From contig CAZAQS010000029.1 in NCBI GenBank assembly GCA_964486825.1, positions 1 to 29,629 on the forward strand: a DNA stretch of 29,629 nt, read 5' to 3'. Below the pieces are notes generated by a model. The model ran no database searches. It saw only the letters and a program-made list of their open reading frames with translations, and was not told the origin of the DNA. This DNA is from CAZAQS01 sp964486825. Lineage in GTDB: Bacteria > Chloroflexota > Anaerolineae > Anaerolineales > UBA4823. Position 1 is the stretch's first letter. The number at the start of each line of letters is the position of its first letter. A program made the translations under genes and the position numbers. This document shows positions 6,495-14,437 of this stretch, piece after piece.

Positions 6495-7848
6495 CATGCA
6501 GGCAGGAAGGGCAAACGAGCTGCCCGGCGATCCCAACTGCCCGATCTGTGAAGGGGTTGGCTACCTGCGCACAGACCTGCCCATCGATCATCCGGACTTC
6601 GGTAAATTGGACCTGTGCGTTTGTCGCCAAGGGCAGGTGGAACAGGCTATACGCCAGCGGCTGTACGCCATGAGCAATCTGAACGAGCTCCACCACCTGA
6701 CCTTCGAAAACTTTCTGCCGCGCGGCCGGATTGGGCTGAGCCCACTCCAGGCTGATTCGCTGGAAGAGGCTTACAACCATGCCTACCGGTTTGCGCAAAA
6801 CCTGGAAGGCTGGCTGGTGTTGAAAGGCACGTACGGGTGCGGAAAAACCCACCTGGCTGCTGCGATCGCTAATTTCGCGGTCAGCTTAGGCGTGCCAACC
6901 CTTTTCCTGACCGTCCCCGACTTGCTGGATTCGCTACGCTTTAGCTACCAAAATCCAGAGGTAGCCTTCGAAGAGCGGTTTGAAGAAGTCCGCAATGCCA
7001 AGCTTTTGGTGCTGGATGATTTCGGAACCCAAAATGCTACCAACTGGGCCCAGGAGAAGCTCTTCCAAATCATCAACTACCGGTACATCAACCGGCTTCC
7101 CCTGGTGGTAACCACCAACCTGGCCATCGACCAGATCGAAGGCCGCATCCGCTCGCGCTTGGTTGACCCGGAGATGGTAACCTTCAAGCGCATCCTGGCG
7201 CCGGATTTCCGCAACCCGACCGATCCCAGCGGACTATCGGTAATCTCGTCCCTGGACCTGCTGGGAAACCAAAAGTTTTCCACCTTCAGTTTGCGACAGG
7301 AGGAAAAGATTCCACTGGAGGATCTGAAGAGCCTGGAAAAAGCTTACCAGTTGGCCCGGGATTTTGCCGGAGACCCCCAGGGCTGGCTGATCCTGATGGG
7401 AAGCTATGGCTCAGGGAAAACCCACCTGGCAGCCGCGATCGCTAACTTCCTCACCGACCAGGGTGTGCCGAATATCTTCGTAGTGGTCCCCGATCTGATG
7501 GACCACCTGCGAGCCACGTTTAACCCGAATAGCACTGTAAGTTACGACCAACTCTTCGATGAGGTGCGCACGACCCAGATTTTGATCCTGGATGACCTTG
7601 GGACGCAATCTACAACACCCTGGGTACGAGAGAAGCTCTACCAGCTCTTCAACCACCGTTACAATTCACGCATGCCAACGGTGATTACCACCTCGAACAG
7701 CCTGGACGAAATGGATCCGCGCCTGCGAAGTCGTATGCTAGATAAGCGTCTCTGCACGGTAGCGGCTATCACCGCCCCCAGCTACCGTGGGACAAGCGCG
7801 CTGGATAAGAGAAGCGGGGCTAAAAGACGCCCAACCTCGAGAAGATAA
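6415..7848 (+). CDS. DnaC/DnaI-like helicase loader with two tandem AAA+ modules
   Basis: Probable ATP-dependent loader of DnaB. From ATG 6415 the protein has 477 residues, about twice the usual length for DnaC or DnaI. A zinc-binding N-terminal element (Cys42, Cys45, Cys68, Cys70) resembles DnaI-type loaders. Two AAA+ modules follow: module 1 (about 95-250) has Walker A GTYGCGKT 138-145, Walker B LLVLDD 197-202, sensor TTN 233-235 and RIRSRL 244-249; module 2 (about 286-443) has Walker A GSYGSGKT 329-336, Walker B ILILDD 389-394, TTSN 425-428 and RLRSRM 436-441. Both look catalytically intact, and their similarity along the whole length points to an internal duplication. The C-terminus is basic. 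The gene overlaps the DnaD-like gene by 80 bases, which suggests translational coupling. The DnaB-loading role is inferred from family and context. Confidence 0.9.
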   Translation: MSKIEETLKKIAAGTSKETMPTSSSTSMQAGRANELPGDPNCPICEGVGYLRTDLPIDHPDFGKLDLCVCRQGQVEQAIRQRLYAMSNLNELHHLTFENFLPRGRIGLSPLQADSLEEAYNHAYRFAQNLEGWLVLKGTYGCGKTHLAAAIANFAVSLGVPTLFLTVPDLLDSLRFSYQNPEVAFEERFEEVRNAKLLVLDDFGTQNATNWAQEKLFQIINYRYINRLPLVVTTNLAIDQIEGRIRSRLVDPEMVTFKRILAPDFRNPTDPSGLSVISSLDLLGNQKFSTFSLRQEEKIPLEDLKSLEKAYQLARDFAGDPQGWLILMGSYGSGKTHLAAAIANFLTDQGVPNIFVVVPDLMDHLRATFNPNSTVSYDQLFDEVRTTQILILDDLGTQSTTPWVREKLYQLFNHRYNSRMPTVITTSNSLDEMDPRLRSRMLDKRLCTVAAITAPSYRGTSALDKRSGAKRRPTSRR

Positions 7849-7869
7849 TGAACATATGGAGGAAACCTT

Positions 7870-8079
7870 ATGACGGATCATTTACCTGCATGTTTGCAAT
7901 GCGAGCGAAGCTCGGATGAAGTACCTTTACTGCGGCTGGAATACCAGGGCGAAGAAACATGGATCTGCCCGCAGCATTTGCCGATCTTGATCCATAAACC
8001 TGCCCAGCTTGCCGGGCGCTTGCCAGGCGCCGAGCGGCTTTCCCCATCTGAGGAGGACCACGGTCATTCTCATGGCTGA
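7870..8079 (+). CDS. Small putative zinc-binding protein (69 aa)
   Basis: Unrecognised family. The protein has a CxxC pair (Cys8, Cys11) and a later CPQH (Cys33, His36), which together could bind one zinc ion as a small ribbon or treble-clef fold. It ends in a histidine-rich tail DHGHSHG that could bind metal too. A strong site, GGAGGAAA, lies just before ATG 7870, and the gene starts 21 bases after the loader gene, so it is probably the last gene of the replication cluster. A strong terminator follows. A role in the primosome is possible from position alone. The alternative is an unrelated small metal protein. Confidence 0.7.
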   Translation: MTDHLPACLQCERSSDEVPLLRLEYQGEETWICPQHLPILIHKPAQLAGRLPGAERLSPSEEDHGHSHG

Positions 8080-8142
8080 CCCAAGGCAGTATCGGTAAGG
8101 CAAAAACGAAGACGGATACGAATAAACCCGGTAGATAAAGTT

Positions 8143-8176
8143 AGCCCTTCCCATCTCGGAGATGAGGAGGGCTTTT
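8143..8176 (+). terminator. Terminator ending the replication cluster
   Basis: A long stem pairs 8143-8157 with 8159-8173, with two imperfect positions and the innermost bases forming the loop. TTTT follows. It closes the dnaB to zinc-protein unit. Confidence 0.85.
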
Positions 8177-8276
8177 GTATGCCGTCCGGGAGGTCATCTT
8201 GTGTCATTGGAGGTTATATTTTTCTAATACCCGAACTAGATTCGACCAACCCCTGCTTAATTTCTTTGAAAAATGT

Positions 8277-8289
8277 GATAAATATTATC
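8277..8289. promoter_or_regulatory. Fur-like inverted repeat next to the iron operon promoter
   Basis: GATAAATATTATC is an inverted repeat with arms GATAA and TTATC around a 3-base centre. Both arms match the ends of the classical Fur box (GATAATGATAATCATTATC). It abuts the -35 hexamer, a place where a bound repressor would block RNA polymerase. Control by Fur or a related metal regulator is inferred. Confidence 0.45.
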
Positions 8290-8317
8290 TTGACAAATGA
8301 CACCCACAAAGTAGAAT
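8290..8317 (+). promoter_or_regulatory. Sigma-70-like promoter of the iron transport operon
   Basis: A perfect TTGACA (8290-8295) and TAGAAT (8312-8317) are separated by 16 bases, 38 bases before the lipoprotein gene start. This is the best promoter match in the window. Confidence 0.75.
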
Positions 8318-8355
8318 ATGTTTGTATTATGTAACCCATTTCTCATGGAGGATAA

Positions 8356-9468
8356 ATGCATACGGAAAACTCAGAAAGCAGGGGCAAAGGTGCCGGTAAT
8401 GCCCTTTCGCTAATCAGGATGGCCGCGAGTATGCGGTATCTGTTGGTGCTGGTCCTTCTCGGTGTCTTCCTGGCAGCCTGTACGGCCGCGCCAGTTACCC
8501 CACCCCAAAGCCAAGGAGCCGGAGAAAATCCATCAGGAAGATCGGTCATCTACTCGGGCCGAAGCGAACCGCTCATCCAGCCGGTACTGGACCGTTTTAA
8601 AGAGCAATTTCCAAATATCGAGATTCTGCTAAAGAGCGGGAGCAACAGCGAGTTGGCCAATGCATTGTTAGAGGAACAGAACAACCCGCAAGCGGACGTC
8701 TTCATCACCACGGAGGTCTTCACTATCCAGGCCCTCCAACAGGAGGGTATACTCCAAAGTTATATCTCTGAAGCGGCCGGCGAATTGCCTTCACGAGCAG
8801 TCGGCCCCAACAACCAGTGGTACGGCATTACTCAACGCGTCCGGGTGATCATGTACAATACCGAGTTGGTTTCGGAGGAAGATGTGCCCCAATCGATCTT
8901 CGAGCTGACCGACCCAACCTGGCAAGGCCAGGTAGCCTCGGCCAATTCGACCAATGGATCTTTGCAAGCCCAGGTGGCTGCCATGCGCCAGTTACTGGGA
9001 GAAGAAGCGACCGCTGATTGGGCGCGCGGCATGGCCAACAACGATGTCACCTGGTTCGGAGGGCATACGGACGTACGCAAGGCCGTGGGAGCCGGAGAGT
9101 TCAAGCTCGGCCTGGTGAACCATTACTATTATCACCTGCAGAGAGCTGAGGGCAGTCCGGTCGGCATCGTTTTTCCAGACCAGGATGAAGGCGAGATAGG
9201 CCTGTTGACGAATCTGACCGCGGTAGGCATCATCAACGGGAGCAGGAACCTGCCCGCAGCCCAGGCGCTGGTCGATTTCCTGCTCTCAGCCGAGGGACAG
9301 GAGCTTTTCGCAGAGGCTAACTATGAATACCCATTACGGCCCGGAACTCCCTTGCATCCAGATGTCCAACCTTTGGAAGGCTTTCGCCTGGCCGAGGTAG
9401 ATATCGCCAGGGCTGTGGTGGATCGGGACGAGACTTTTGATCTTATCGAGAGAGCCGGGATACCCTGA
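8356..9468 (+). CDS. Ferric-iron ABC transporter substrate-binding lipoprotein (FbpA/FutA-like)
   Basis: Captures Fe(III), or a closely related ligand, outside the membrane and delivers it to the permease encoded next. A lipoprotein signal runs to the lipobox LAAC with Cys42, which would be lipidated. The mature region starts with SVIYSGRSEPLI (63-74) and shows ADVFITTE (113-120) and the tyrosine cluster NHYYYH (255-260, Tyr257-259), the position of iron-ligating tyrosines in this family. ATG 8356 has GGAGG 4 bases upstream but gives a 25-residue n-region; ATG 8431 would give a normal lipoprotein signal but has a weak ribosome site. The gene is first in a three-gene importer operon behind a promoter with a Fur-like repeat. 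Substrate is inferred from family and tyrosines; another metal or an organic anion is less likely. Confidence 0.9.
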   Translation: MHTENSESRGKGAGNALSLIRMAASMRYLLVLVLLGVFLAACTAAPVTPPQSQGAGENPSGRSVIYSGRSEPLIQPVLDRFKEQFPNIEILLKSGSNSELANALLEEQNNPQADVFITTEVFTIQALQQEGILQSYISEAAGELPSRAVGPNNQWYGITQRVRVIMYNTELVSEEDVPQSIFELTDPTWQGQVASANSTNGSLQAQVAAMRQLLGEEATADWARGMANNDVTWFGGHTDVRKAVGAGEFKLGLVNHYYYHLQRAEGSPVGIVFPDQDEGEIGLLTNLTAVGIINGSRNLPAAQALVDFLLSAEGQELFAEANYEYPLRPGTPLHPDVQPLEGFRLAEVDIARAVVDRDETFDLIERAGIP

Positions 9469-9477
9469 TCTATAAAT

Positions 9478-11121
9478 ATGGCTGACCTGACCGTAAACAC
9501 CCCTGCAATCACAACCCGCCGTGTTCTCAGCAAGCGTAGACCGCCCATCACGCTGCTGGTATTTGCCGGGTTGGTGGTAACCTTCGTGGGGTTGCCGCTT
9601 GCGTATATCCTGTTAAGGGCAGGCAGCGGAGGCAGCGAGGTCTGGCTGCGGCTATTGCAAACCCGGCTGGCCGGGCTGCTGCTAAACACCTTAAGCCTGA
9701 CTGCAGCCGTAACGGCCGGAACTGTGGTATTGGGCGTTTCCCTGGCCTGGCTGACAGAGAGGACCGACCTGCACGGCCGCCGTATCTTACGCTGGCTATT
9801 GGCCATGCCGCTGGCCATCCCCACCTATATCGGCGCTATCGTTCACCTGGCCTTACTGCGACCGCGCGGAGGCTACCTGCCCGTCTTCCTGGAAGACCTG
9901 GTCGGTCGCCCGGTTAATACCCCCAGCCCTTTCGGTTTCCTGGGGGCGGCCTTCATCCTGACGCTCTTCATGTACCCATATGTCTACCTGTTGAGCGCAG
10001 CTGCCTTCCGCTCCATCCATGCTTCGCAGGAAGAAGCAGCCCGGTCGCTTGGACATGGGATCTGGTCGACGCTATGGCGCGTCACCTTACCCATGCTCAA
10101 ACCGGGCATCAGCGCGGGGGCCTTGCTGGTGGTGTTGGATATCCTTGCAGAGTACGGAACGGTAGCCCTGCTTCGCTACGAGACATTTAGCTCGGCTATT
10201 TACCTGCAGCTGGCCGGCCGGTACGACCGCTCAGCAGCCGCGGTGTTGAGTGGGTTGCTGGTGATGCTGGCGATCATGGTTCTAGCCGGGGAGATCCGCT
10301 TCCAGGGAAGAGCGCGCTTCTACCAGTTCAGTGGGAGCTGGCGCCCTGCTCCCAGTTACCCTTTGGGCTCCTGGCATCTACCGGCCTTGTTGGGAGTCCT
10401 GGCAGTGGTCAGCATGGCCCTGTTCGTGCCGATGGGCGTGCTGCTCGTCTGGACTTACCAGGCTATCAGTCAGGGCGGTATATCGGCGCTTAACTTCCAA
10501 ACAGGATCGCAAGGGCTGTGGGTTTTTTCCTGGAACAGCCTGTGGAGCTCGGGATTGGCAGCCTTCCTGGCCGTGGCGCTCTCGCTTCCGGTAGCGTTCC
10601 TGGCTGTTCGCTACCCATCTCGCTTGACACGTCTGGCATCGCGCATCTCACAGGTGGGGTATGCCTTGCCGGGCGTGGTGGTCGCGCTGAGCCTGATCCT
10701 GCTGGTCAACCGCTTCTTGCCCTTCTTGTACGCCACCCCTCTGCTGGTCGTGCTTGCCTACGTCTTGCGGCATATGCCTCAGGCTGTACGCTCCAGTGAG
10801 GCTGCCCTGGCCCAGATTTCCCCAACTCTGGAAGAGGCCGCTCAAAGCCTGGGACGCACTTCCTTGAAATCTTTTCTCGAGGTGACCTTCAGGATCATCC
10901 TTCCTGGCCTTTTTGCCGGGGGAGCGCTGGTCTTCCTGACTTCCTTAAAGGAGTTGCCAGCTACTCTATTGTTGCGCCCGGCGGGTTTCGACACGCTAGC
11001 CGTGCGAGTATGGATCTGGGCCGGCGAAGGGGTATACACCCAGGCTGCTCCGGCCGCCCTGCTGCTCATCCTGGCTGCAGCAGGCCCGCTGTATTTCTTA
11101 CTTCGTAGAGAGAGGTTATAA
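9478..11121 (+). CDS. Ferric-iron ABC transporter permease, two fused permease domains (FbpB-like)
   Basis: Integral membrane channel of the importer. The 547 residues contain two permease units in one chain, as is usual for the FbpB/HitB family. Each unit has its EAA loop for contact with the ATPase: EEAARSLGHG at 185-194 and EEAAQSLGR at 452-460. Around these are roughly a dozen hydrophobic helices, starting near residue 24. The protein lies 9 bases after the substrate-binding lipoprotein gene and one base before the ATPase gene, so the three are one operon. No ribosome site is obvious before ATG 9480-region start at 9478, so translation may depend on coupling to the upstream gene. Confidence 0.94.
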   Translation: MADLTVNTPAITTRRVLSKRRPPITLLVFAGLVVTFVGLPLAYILLRAGSGGSEVWLRLLQTRLAGLLLNTLSLTAAVTAGTVVLGVSLAWLTERTDLHGRRILRWLLAMPLAIPTYIGAIVHLALLRPRGGYLPVFLEDLVGRPVNTPSPFGFLGAAFILTLFMYPYVYLLSAAAFRSIHASQEEAARSLGHGIWSTLWRVTLPMLKPGISAGALLVVLDILAEYGTVALLRYETFSSAIYLQLAGRYDRSAAAVLSGLLVMLAIMVLAGEIRFQGRARFYQFSGSWRPAPSYPLGSWHLPALLGVLAVVSMALFVPMGVLLVWTYQAISQGGISALNFQTGSQGLWVFSWNSLWSSGLAAFLAVALSLPVAFLAVRYPSRLTRLASRISQVGYALPGVVVALSLILLVNRFLPFLYATPLLVVLAYVLRHMPQAVRSSEAALAQISPTLEEAAQSLGRTSLKSFLEVTFRIILPGLFAGGALVFLTSLKELPATLLLRPAGFDTLAVRVWIWAGEGVYTQAAPAALLLILAAAGPLYFLLRRERL

Positions 11122-11122
11122 A

Positions 11123-12244
11123 TTGTCTAAAATTGCCCTCGAAATCCGAGACCTATCCAAACAATTCGAGCCCGACCAGGCGCCGGCAGTGTATGACGTT
11201 TCCCTGTCGCTGGAAAAGGGCGAAATCCTGGCGCTGGTCGGCCCGAGCGGTTGTGGCAAGACCACCACGCTGCGGCTGATCGCCGGTTTCGAGCAGCCCG
11301 ATTCAGGCAGTGTCATCCTGGGAGAGCGGACGGTCGCCGGGAACGGGCATTTTATCCCACCTGAGAGGCGGGGGATCGGTATGGTATTCCAGGACCATGC
11401 CCTGTTCCCGCACCTGACGGTATACGATAACGTGGCTTTTGGCCTGTCCAAACAACCGAAAGAACGAATAAAGGAAGAAACCCAATGCATGTTAGGGTTG
11501 CTCGGTTTAGAACGGCTCGGCAATCGCTACCCGCATGAGATCTCCGGCGGCGAGCGCCAGCGGGTGGCCCTGGCGCGGGCTTTAGCTCCCCAACCGATCG
11601 TCCTTTTGTTGGATGAACCCTTTAGCAGCCTGGATGCCGACCTGCGCATCCAGATCCGCGGGGAAGTGCGGGAGATCTTGAAGAGCATCGGCGCTTCTGC
11701 CATTTTCGTGACACACGACCAGGAAGAGGCCTTGTTTATGGGTGACCGCCTGGCGGTCTTCAACCAGGGTCACTTGGAGCAGGTAGCCACCCCGGAAGAA
11801 ATCTTCCATTCACCCAACACGCGTTTCGTAGCCGAGTTTATGGGGCAGACGGATTTCATCACCGGAGTGGTGCTAAAAGAAGGCGTCCAAACTGAGATTG
11901 GCCTCCTGGAGCAGCGCCTGGAGCTTCCTCTGGGCGACCAGGTGGAGATCGGAATTCGAGCAGATGATATCGCCATGCAGGCTGATCCGGCCGGTGAATC
12001 CTGCGTGGTCTCCCGGCAATTCAAAGGGGCCATGAATATTTATTCTTTGCGCTTGCCCTCTGGAAAGACCGTGCATGCTTACCAGCCCCATACCCGACTG
12101 ATCCAGCCAGGGACTCCTGTGCATGTCATCGCTGCACCTGGACACCCATTAGCCTGCTTTAAAAATGGGATCGCCGTTCCGGTGATTGCACCGGCTCCGG
12201 TGGATGTCGTGGACACAGCCAGCAGCTTTTTAAAAGTGATTTGA
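11123..12244 (+). CDS. Ferric-iron ABC transporter ATPase (FbpC-like)
   Basis: Drives iron import by ATP hydrolysis on the cytoplasmic face. Start is TTG 11123, one base after the permease stop, with GAGAGAGG upstream. Walker A GPSGCGKT is at 40-47, the Q-loop Gln at 90, the signature SGGER at 141-145, Walker B IVLLLDEP at 159-166 and the H-loop in FVTHDQEEA near 201-209. After about residue 240 a C-terminal TOBE-like beta region follows, as in the FbpC/PotA/CysA type. No second ATPase or regulator is attached. The convergent molybdoenzyme gene ends 37 bases downstream, with no clear terminator between. Confidence 0.94.
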   Translation: MSKIALEIRDLSKQFEPDQAPAVYDVSLSLEKGEILALVGPSGCGKTTTLRLIAGFEQPDSGSVILGERTVAGNGHFIPPERRGIGMVFQDHALFPHLTVYDNVAFGLSKQPKERIKEETQCMLGLLGLERLGNRYPHEISGGERQRVALARALAPQPIVLLLDEPFSSLDADLRIQIRGEVREILKSIGASAIFVTHDQEEALFMGDRLAVFNQGHLEQVATPEEIFHSPNTRFVAEFMGQTDFITGVVLKEGVQTEIGLLEQRLELPLGDQVEIGIRADDIAMQADPAGESCVVSRQFKGAMNIYSLRLPSGKTVHAYQPHTRLIQPGTPVHVIAAPGHPLACFKNGIAVPVIAPAPVDVVDTASSFLKVI

Positions 12245-12281
12245 TCTCTACGGGGAAAACATAGTATCCGGGCTTTTGGGA

Positions 12282-12920
12282 TTATCCGAAGCGCTGTTCC
12301 TTCCAGACATCCGCCTCATTATGATAACCGGCCTGCTCCCAGAAACCGGGACGGTCATTGGCCAGGAACTCCAACCCACGCAACCATTTTGCACCTTTCC
12401 AGAAATAGGGTGAATTTAGGTCTTCCCGGCCTGGAATGACTCCCACTACACTCCTCAAGGGATAGCCGTGATCGGGCTCTATCGGATTTCCATCGAAATG
12501 CGTGGCTAACAAGTAATTGTCAGCCAGCACGACCTCCAGGGGCAAGTTGGCCGTGAAGCCGTACTCCGCATGTTGCAGGACAAAGCGTACCTGTGGGCGA
12601 AGCTTGATAATCCCCTGCTCTACCAGGGAACGGACAGACACTCCCTCCCAGCGGGTGTCGAACTTGCTCCAGCGCGTGACGCAGTGAATGTCCATGGTGA
12701 CTTGACTGCGAGGTAACTGGTTGAACTCTTCCCAGCTCCAGCGTTTGCTTTCCTCCACCTCCCCGGATACACGGAAATCCCAGGTTTGCGGATCGAAAAC
12801 CGGAACAGGACCGTAGTGCAAAATGGGGAACTTCTGTGTCAGGGATTGCCCAGGTGGCAAGCGGCCTTCCCTGCGTACCCGCTCCTCTTCTTCCTTCCGC
12901 CGGGAAAAACTGTCAAACAT
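12282..12920 (-). CDS. Sulfite-oxidase-fold molybdopterin oxidoreductase
   Basis: Redox enzyme of the sulfite oxidase/MsrP (YedY) superfamily carrying a molybdenum-pterin cofactor. At 212 residues it is the catalytic domain alone. Cys80 in DIHCVTRWS is the expected molybdenum ligand. Other family landmarks are HGYPLR (151-156), FWKGAKWLRGLEF (173-185) and the end motif DRPGFWEQAGYHNE. There is no Tat signal or hydrophobic N-terminus; residues 7-20 are strongly charged, so it is probably cytoplasmic, unlike MsrP. It lies 14 bases after a membrane-protein gene on the same strand, possibly a partner. The substrate cannot be deduced; sulfite, sulfoxides or other oxyanions are possible. Confidence 0.9.
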   Translation of the reverse strand: MFDSFSRRKEEEERVRREGRLPPGQSLTQKFPILHYGPVPVFDPQTWDFRVSGEVEESKRWSWEEFNQLPRSQVTMDIHCVTRWSKFDTRWEGVSVRSLVEQGIIKLRPQVRFVLQHAEYGFTANLPLEVVLADNYLLATHFDGNPIEPDHGYPLRSVVGVIPGREDLNSPYFWKGAKWLRGLEFLANDRPGFWEQAGYHNEADVWKEQRFG

Positions 12921-12934
12921 ATGACCTCCAAAGA

Positions 12935-13477
12935 TCAGCTCTCAACATACCTGCCTCGATTGAGGACTAATGCCAGCCCTTCCAGGACGACCCCGGCAAC
13001 CATTGCCAGCAAGAAAAGAATCATCCCCCAAAGCGCTGGATGTAATCCTGCTTGCCTACCCATCACGAACATGTAGTAAACGTAGCTAAACCCTAAGAGT
13101 AATATAAAGATATGTAATATCTGTCGGAGGGTGTTGTCTTTATGTGCCAACAAAATAACTTTGCTAACGAATGGAAGGAAGAGGCTGGACATCATTAAAC
13201 TACCTAATACTTGTGCCAACCCAAACGGCTCTCCTCCTATCAGCATCCTGACGCCCTCAAGCAAACCTCCGAATACACCTAAAACAAAGGCGATACCCGG
13301 TACCCGGAATCCGCAAAAATCTCCTTGTAAGCGGATCGTTTCTGGTCCACATGGAAACTGGGCTGGGACGTGAATTATATCAGACAGCCAGGGTCCGAAA
13401 TAAGCCGCTGCGAGCAGCGCCAGCAATATGACCCGCCACAAGCTTTTGTTTTTTACCAGCCACACGATAAATCCCAA
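12935..13477 (-). CDS. Unknown membrane protein with about five transmembrane helices
   Basis: I do not recognise the family. The 180 residues contain hydrophobic segments near 13-30, 56-76, 85-108, 117-138 and 143-168. A loop between helices 1 and 2 has two cysteines (in FPCGPET and GDFCGF) that may sit outside the membrane and form a disulfide. Histidines occur near helix ends (DIIHVP, LAHKDN, LHIF, LHPAL), which leaves heme or quinone binding open but unproven. It sits between a metallo-beta-lactamase-fold hydrolase (19 bases upstream) and the molybdoenzyme (14 bases downstream) on one strand. An electron-transfer partner of the molybdoenzyme is one possible role. Confidence 0.65.
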   Translation of the reverse strand: MGFIVWLVKNKSLWRVILLALLAAAYFGPWLSDIIHVPAQFPCGPETIRLQGDFCGFRVPGIAFVLGVFGGLLEGVRMLIGGEPFGLAQVLGSLMMSSLFLPFVSKVILLAHKDNTLRQILHIFILLLGFSYVYYMFVMGRQAGLHPALWGMILFLLAMVAGVVLEGLALVLNRGRYVES

Positions 13478-13496
13478 CCAGCAAGCGCCGGTTATC

Positions 13497-14180
13497 CTAG
13501 AGGCTGAAGCTCTCGCCCGGTTGGAGAACGTGCACCCGCGCTTGTGTCTCGGATTCCACCCGCATAGCCCATGCAGCGCAATCCTGGGCGATCAAGTCCC
13601 AGGTATTGAAATGGACGGGGATGACATGTTTCGGCTGGATGAGCTTGACGGCCCGCAAGGCGTCATCCGGGCCCATCGTATAATTATCGCCCACCGGCAG
13701 CGTGGTCAGGTCGATGCCTTCCTCGCCGATCAGGGCCATATCCCCGAACAGGCCGGTATCGCAGGCCAGGTAAATTTTTTCTCCTTCCCGGGTGGTCAGC
13801 AGGAAGCCGGCCGGGTTACCGCCATAGGAGCCGTCTGGCAGCATCGACCCATGCAAAGCCAGAGTCAGCTTCAAATAGCCGAAGGGATGCTCATGACCTC
13901 CGCCGAGATGTTGGGCATGGGTCTGTAAGCCCTTTTTGCTCAACCAGCCACAAATCTCGAAGTTGGAAATCACCATTGCGCCGGTACGCTTGGCGATCGG
14001 CACCGTGTCGCCAATATGGTCACCGTGACCGTGGCTTACCAGGATGAAGTCTGCCTCAACTTTATCTGCGGTGCTAGAAGCAGACGGGTTATCGCTGAAA
14101 TATGGATCTACCAGGACCTTATAACCACCCGTTTCAAATCCCATAGTGGCGTGCCCGTACCAGGTCAGTTTGAAGCTCAT
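13497..14180 (-). CDS. UPF0173-type metal-dependent hydrolase (metallo-beta-lactamase fold)
   Basis: Putative cytoplasmic metallohydrolase related to UlaG-type lactonases. ATG 14180 is chosen because AGGAGG lies 6 bases upstream and the family typically begins in this way (MSFKLTWYGHA); longer in-frame starts reach 14243. The fold's metal signature is SHGHGDHIG, and further ligands are likely in the histidine-rich HAQHLGGGHEHPFG, in CDTGLFGD and in VIPVHFNTW near the end. The length of 227 residues is typical. It is probably the first gene of a three-gene minus-strand unit with the membrane protein and the molybdoenzyme. The substrate is unknown. Confidence 0.9.
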   Translation of the reverse strand: MSFKLTWYGHATMGFETGGYKVLVDPYFSDNPSASSTADKVEADFILVSHGHGDHIGDTVPIAKRTGAMVISNFEICGWLSKKGLQTHAQHLGGGHEHPFGYLKLTLALHGSMLPDGSYGGNPAGFLLTTREGEKIYLACDTGLFGDMALIGEEGIDLTTLPVGDNYTMGPDDALRAVKLIQPKHVIPVHFNTWDLIAQDCAAWAMRVESETQARVHVLQPGESFSL

Positions 14181-14186
14181 CATTTT

Positions 14187-14192
14187 CCTCCT
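14187..14192 (-). promoter_or_regulatory. Ribosome binding site that decides the UPF0173 start
   Basis: AGGAGG on the minus strand lies 6 bases before ATG 14180. An adjacent ATG at 14183 would be only 3 bases away, so 14180 is preferred, giving the family-typical N-terminus. Confidence 0.6.
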
Positions 14193-14329
14193 CTTGATGA
14201 ACGTGGTTATCTTCTGGTTGTGAACGTGCGGTTTCTTAGTCACCTAAACCGGATGACAAAGATAGAAACAGTATAGCCTAAATTAATTCCTATTTCAAGG
14301 GATGGCGAAGCGACTTGGCAAGCGTTCCA

Positions 14330-14347
14330 CCTGGTCACCTGACCAGG
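14330..14347. promoter_or_regulatory. 18-bp palindrome in the divergent intergenic region
   Basis: CCTGGTCA-CC-TGACCAGG has two perfect 8-base arms around 2 bases. It lies between the divergent UPF0173 and beta-lactamase-like genes, about 90 bases before the latter. The 2-base centre is too tight for a good RNA hairpin, so a dimeric regulator site is the better reading. ACCAGG recurs close by at about 14367. Confidence 0.45.
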
Positions 14348-14437
14348 ATAAAAACCATACCTTTTACCAGGGGCAAGCCTGCTCTTTGGGCGGTTAACCC
14401 AGGCATGAAATAGGTCTACACTATACAGCAAGGATAA

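Noticed and set aside
12245..12281. Possible terminator between the iron ATPase and the molybdoenzyme genes
   Set aside because: Only a 4-base stem (ATCC with GGAT) can be drawn, with no T run; not strong enough to call.
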